Assembly: GCF_049680855.1 (NCBI RefSeq)
Contig: NZ_JBMPGS010000002.1
Coordinates: forward strand, 496,001-560,000
Direction: 5' to 3'
DNA: 64,000 nt
Source of the DNA: Salinimicrobium sp049680855
GTDB taxonomy: Bacteria; Bacteroidota; Bacteroidia; Flavobacteriales; Flavobacteriaceae
Below the pieces are notes generated by a model. That model was not told the origin of the DNA, made no database searches, and saw only the letters and a program-made list of their open reading frames with translations. Within the stretch, counting starts at the first letter, position 1. Every line of letters starts with the position of its first letter. The position numbers were made by a program, and so were the translations under genes. This document shows, piece by piece, positions 61,011-64,000 of this stretch.

Positions 61011-61643
61011 TTATAGTTCCAGCACTACTAATGAATTTCTTTGAAGTTTGATCTTTCCTTCCAATTCAAGTTTTTTAAGAATTCTGGAAATTACGACGCG
61101 GGACGTATGGAGATCATAAGCTATTTGTTGATGCGTGACCAGAAGCTTTTCAGATTGATTAATTTTTGCTTTGTCCCGCAGGTAGCGCATTAGCCGTTGG
61201 TCCATATTCATAAATGCAAGCGTGTCAATTGTTTCCAACATTTCATTAAGTCGGGATTGGTAACTTTCAAATACAAAATTTCTCCAGCTTTTAAACCTGG
61301 AGGTCCACTCTTCCATTTTTTCTATTGGAATCATAATGAGCGTTGTTTCCCGTTCGGCTACCGCACGGATCTTGCTCTGGGTTTTTCTGAGGCAGCAGGA
61401 AAGTGTAAGAGCACAGGTATCACCTCTTTCCAGGAAGTACAACAACAATTCGTCTCCGTCTTCGTCTTCTCTCAGGATCTTGATCGCCCCTTCCAGCAAC
61501 AACACCATTGCAGTGACAAAATCTCCTATCTCCATTATTTTCTCACCCTCTGAAAAATTCTGGAGCACACCGCAATTACTAATTTCTTCTATTAATTCTT
61601 CTTCAAAGATGAAGTGATAAGCTTCTTTTAATGCTTTGTCCAT
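61011..61643 (-). CDS. Crp/Fnr-family transcriptional regulator
   Basis: A 210-residue regulator. The N-terminal cyclic-nucleotide-type beta-roll spans about 20-115 (VLLLEGAIKILREDEDGDEL, YFLERGDTCALTLSCCLR). The C-terminal winged helix shows HQQIAYDLHTSRVVISRILKKLELEGKI. The Arg/Glu pattern for cAMP is not complete, and the Fnr N-terminal cysteines are absent, but a CC pair (LSCCLR) sits at the ligand pocket. The signal is therefore unknown; redox or thiol sensing is possible. Confidence 0.88.
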   Translation of the reverse strand: MDKALKEAYHFIFEEELIEEISNCGVLQNFSEGEKIMEIGDFVTAMVLLLEGAIKILREDEDGDELLLYFLERGDTCALTLSCCLRKTQSKIRAVAERETTLIMIPIEKMEEWTSRFKSWRNFVFESYQSRLNEMLETIDTLAFMNMDQRLMRYLRDKAKINQSEKLLVTHQQIAYDLHTSRVVISRILKKLELEGKIKLQRNSLVVLEL

Positions 61644-62032
61644 AGATCTTCTTTTGCGGATTAAAGTTAGTACGAATTTTCCAATTCTGGCCTATTCTCA
61701 CTTCCAGCCAATTCTTTCTTATTTATGCCTCCCTGATTACAGAAAAATTATCAAAAAATTATAACGTATGGTTGCCACCTGCATTTCCCAAATAGGGAAT
61801 TACTAAATATTATAAATTTCTGTAATTCAGCGTTAAAAATCAGTTAACCAAAAACTTGCAGCTATAATTAACGAGGAAAAATAATACTTTTGAAATTCAT
61901 TATTAACCATTCTAAGTAAGTTCATGAGCAATCTGGGCGATATATACACATCTCTACTTTTATTCCTTTCGGTTTCGTACTCTTCCAGCTCCTAAACTAC
62001 AATTTTAAATAAATCATCTTCATAATTTCTGA
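61644..62032. other. Intergenic region with a possible promoter and tiny reading frame
   Basis: Contains an exact TAnnTTTG box (TACTTTTG, 61885-61892) on the forward strand, with a 23-codon frame starting 32 bases downstream (see next entry). No RNA gene was recognised. Confidence 0.35.
61924..61995 (+). CDS. Possible 23-residue hydrophobic peptide
   Basis: ATG at 61924 to TAA at 61993-61995, product MSNLGDIYTSLLLFLSVSYS plus three serines. One hydrophobic segment. A -7 box lies 32 bases upstream, giving a short leader. Nothing resembling a toxin-antitoxin partner was found on the other strand. It could equally be chance. Confidence 0.25.
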   Translation: MSNLGDIYTSLLLFLSVSYSSSS

Positions 62033-62236
62033 TTATGAAGAAGGTATTGGCCGGTTATAATATTTCAATATAAAAAAGATGAGTAGAATAATTATTTCTG
62101 GGGGGCAACAATTATTCTTTTGAGACTTTGGTCCTTTGGCCGAAGTCTCCTCATCGATTTTATCCCAATTAATTTTCAGCAAATAGAGGCCAAGTTTTAT
62201 TAACTGAAGTTCCTGGCTGGAAATATGGATTTTCAT
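62033..62236 (-). CDS. Possible 67-residue protein, unknown
   Basis: A reverse frame from ATG 62236. The first 47 residues look coding (MKIHISSQELQLIKLGLYLL then charged), followed by a hydrophobic patch and a tail with poor composition. A perfect hairpin (GAGACTT...AAGTCTC, about 62119-62146) lies inside. No family recognised. Confidence 0.3.
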   Translation of the reverse strand: MKIHISSQELQLIKLGLYLLKINWDKIDEETSAKGPKSQKNNCCPPEIIILLIFFILKYYNRPIPSS

Positions 62237-62264
62237 ATTCCGCCATTTGACTTATCTATAGCTG

Positions 62265-62299
62265 TTGCTTTTTAGCAATAAGTACATTGTCTACATTTG
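62265..62299 (+). promoter_or_regulatory. Promoter of the old yellow enzyme with small inverted repeat
   Basis: Exact -7 box TACATTTG (62292-62299), 24 bases before the ATG at 62323. Upstream, TTGCT-TTTT-AGCAA (62265-62278) sits near the -33 position and could be a repressor site. This box excludes the upstream TTG (62287) as start. Confidence 0.5.
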
Positions 62300-62322
62300 A
62301 GGTACTAAAAATTAAAAACAAC

Positions 62323-63414
62323 ATGAGTCAAACATCAGGATTATTCTCACCTTTAAAAATAAAATCTGTAGAAATAAAAAATAGAATCACGGTTTCACCT
62401 ATGTGCATGTACAGCAGTGAAGATGGATTTTCCAACAATTGGCACCTGGTTCACCTTGGCAGCAGGGCTGTGGGTGGCGCCGGATTAATTATTTCGGAAG
62501 CGACCGCTGTCTCCCCGGAAGCGCGGATTACTCCAGATGATCTTGGAATCTGGAAAGATGAACACATTTCAGGATTAAAAGAAATTACCGCATTTCTCGA
62601 AGAACAGGGAGCAGTTCCCGGAATTCAACTTGCACATGCCGGAAGAAAAGCCAGCACCACCAGCCCGTGGAAAGGCGGGAAGTTTATTACGGAAGAGAAG
62701 GGAGGTTGGCAAACTGTTGCTCCCAGTGCACTTGCATTTAATGAAACCGATGCAACTCCCAAGCAGCTGGATCAAACCGGAATAGAAAAAATAAAAGATG
62801 ATTTTAAAACAGCAGCAAAAAGGGCATTTGAAGCAGGGTTTAAAGTAGCCGAAATTCACGCAGCTCATGGATATTTACTGCACCAGTTCCTTTCGCCCTT
62901 AAGCAACAAAAGAACCGATGACTATGGCGGAACTTTTGAGAACAGAATTCGCCTGCTTCTGGAAGTTTTGGATGCTGTAAACGAAGAATGGCCTTCTTCC
63001 CTGCCCCTTTTTGTACGTATTTCGGCGACGGATTGGGTTGAAGGTGGCTGGAATGAGGAGGAATCTGTGAAATTAGCCCAACTTTTAAAGGAAAAAGGTG
63101 TTGATCTTATAGATTGTTCATCTGGCGGATTGGTACCACATGCTAAAATTCCTGTGCAGAAAGGGTATCAGATAAAATTTGCTGAAAAAATTAAATCTGA
63201 AACCGGAATTCTCACCGGCGCCGTCGGCTTAATAACGACTCCGCAGGAAGCTTCCGAAGTTATTGAGAGTCAACAGGCAGATCTTGTGCTACTTGCAAGA
63301 GAATTTCTGCGCAATCCTTATTTCCCAATGGAGGCCGCACAGGCTCTTGATGAGGAATTAAAATGGGCGCCGCAGTATGAGCGGGCGAAAAGAATCAAAA
63401 GAACCATTGGCTAA
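62323..63414 (+). CDS. Old yellow enzyme, NADPH dehydrogenase (NamA/YqjM type)
   Basis: A 363-residue FMN barrel that reduces activated C=C bonds and nitro compounds. YqjM-type features are present: Cys28 in VSPMCMYSSEDG, His in IQLAHAGRKAS, and the substrate His pair in EIHAAHGYLLHQFLSP. FVRISATDWVEGGW and LLAREFLRNPYFPMEAA complete the FMN site. The ATG at 62323 follows the -7 box and matches the family start. Likely detoxifies electrophiles; expression may be inducible through the upstream repeat. Confidence 0.93.
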   Translation: MSQTSGLFSPLKIKSVEIKNRITVSPMCMYSSEDGFSNNWHLVHLGSRAVGGAGLIISEATAVSPEARITPDDLGIWKDEHISGLKEITAFLEEQGAVPGIQLAHAGRKASTTSPWKGGKFITEEKGGWQTVAPSALAFNETDATPKQLDQTGIEKIKDDFKTAAKRAFEAGFKVAEIHAAHGYLLHQFLSPLSNKRTDDYGGTFENRIRLLLEVLDAVNEEWPSSLPLFVRISATDWVEGGWNEEESVKLAQLLKEKGVDLIDCSSGGLVPHAKIPVQKGYQIKFAEKIKSETGILTGAVGLITTPQEASEVIESQQADLVLLAREFLRNPYFPMEAAQALDEELKWAPQYERAKRIKRTIG

Positions 63415-63423
63415 AAAAGAACG

Positions 63424-63441
63424 AAAAAATGTCACTTTTGG
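63424..63441. repeat. Degenerate palindrome copy
   Basis: AAAAAATGTCACTTTTGG, two or three changes from the consensus, just after the old yellow enzyme stop. Confidence 0.35.
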
Positions 63442-63543
63442 ATTAGCAGGAGTTCAAAAATTATCCTTTTAACAAATCAATGAAGCCGAATTGCTGCGAA
63501 AAACTGTTATATTGCTGCCTCTGAATATAAAATTTAATAATTT

Positions 63544-64000
63544 ATGAAAAAAGTACTGTTTTTGGCTATTGCCGTGGGCATGGTTGGGTGCAAAGCCCAG
63601 CAGCCAAAAAGCATTGAATCTGCAGACGTAATGGAATACGCAAGCACAATTACGGCAGATGAATTGAAAAATCATTTATACACTTTTGCCAGTGATGAAT
63701 TCATGGGTCGTGATACCGGTGAACCGGGCCAAAAACTCGCAGCCGAGTATCTAAAGAAGGAATACCAGGAGCTGGGAATACCTTCGCCCTTAGGAGGAGA
63801 TAACTACTACCAGGAAGTACCTTCAACTGCTTTTCGAAGAGGGAATGTAAAGGATTCAGAAAATGTGCTGGCTTTTATCGAAGGAAGTACTATGCCAGAG
63901 GAAATCCTCGTACTTTCTTCTCATTATGATCACGTAGGAGTTGATGATGAAGGAAACATCTACAACGGTGCAGATGATGATGGTTCTGGAACCGTTGCTA
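63544..64000 (+). CDS. M28-family metallopeptidase lipoprotein, 3' part cut by window edge
   Basis: Open from ATG 63544 to the window end (152 residues). A lipobox (GMVGC, Cys16) anchors it. The mature part shows LKNHLYTFASDEFMGRDTGE and EYLKKEYQELG, the usual N-terminal region of these peptidases, then LVLSSHYDHVGVDDEGNIYN and GADDDGSGT, which supply zinc ligands His and Asp. It is probably an aminopeptidase facing the periplasm or the outside. The rest lies outside the window. Confidence 0.88.
   Translation, partial: MKKVLFLAIAVGMVGCKAQQPKSIESADVMEYASTITADELKNHLYTFASDEFMGRDTGEPGQKLAAEYLKKEYQELGIPSPLGGDNYYQEVPSTAFRRGNVKDSENVLAFIEGSTMPEEILVLSSHYDHVGVDDEGNIYNGADDDGSGTVA

Overview
The window looks like chromosome of a marine or saline Flavobacteriaceae bacterium, close in style to Gramella/Christiangramia, Salegentibacter or Zunongwangia. 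This is inferred from gene content and signals, not from a marker search. The sequence is AT-rich and has Bacteroidetes-type -7 boxes (TAnnTTTG). Shine-Dalgarno sequences are almost absent upstream of starts. The genes include a SusB-like GH97 enzyme, a TonB-linked receptor, LytTR regulators, a HisKA_2 kinase and a predicted sulfonolipid gene pair. I saw no rRNA, tRNA, insertion sequence, prophage or CRISPR array.

Layout. 1-7.7 kb: truncated LytTR regulator, a secreted protein, a PAS-like/LuxR regulator, OtsB-PfkB sugar-phosphate genes, a lipoprotein azurin, a TerB/zinc-ribbon protein and a universal stress protein. 7.9-12.0 kb: GH97 alpha-glucosidase and a SerB-SerA fusion. 12.3-13.6 kb: arsR-arsM. 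13.7-17.5 kb: two large lipoproteins that share a nearly identical N-terminal module but carry different C-termini. 17.8-25.6 kb: RluE, WrbA, an acyl-transferring PLP synthase and a CBS-like PLP lyase (predicted capnine pair), oligopeptidase B, YbaB, threonine aldolase. 25.8-33 kb: prfB with its programmed frameshift, ArsC, a TonB-linked receptor, ACR3 and a metallophosphoesterase. 33-41 kb: LytTR regulator, three small exported proteins, TPR histidine kinase, gamma-glutamyltransferase, GapN-like dehydrogenase. 41-48 kb: a four-gene phytochrome operon (CheB-CheR-PAS-kinase, bacteriophytochrome kinase, response regulator, heme oxygenase). 48.5-64 kb: MBL hydrolase, a CarboxypepD-like protein, SbcDC, PQQ-type sugar dehydrogenase, GAF kinase, MFS carrier, macrodomain protein, methyltransferase, Crp-like regulator, old yellow enzyme and a truncated M28 peptidase.

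How the genes connect. The arsenic genes lie in three places, yet arsR-arsM and phosphoesterase-ACR3 share an exact 18-bp upstream block that is probably the ArsR operator, so they form a split regulon. The SerB-SerA fusion belongs to the serine/phosphoserine route, and O-phosphoserine is a substrate for the cysteate-forming enzyme predicted at 20.9-21.9 kb. Heme oxygenase supplies biliverdin for the phytochrome in the same operon.

The most unusual signals are an over-represented 15-bp palindrome (AAAAATGNCATTTTT) scattered between and within genes, the homogenised lipoprotein pair with matching promoter palindromes, the shared ars operator linking a phosphoesterase to arsenite efflux, and the CheBR-phytochrome operon.
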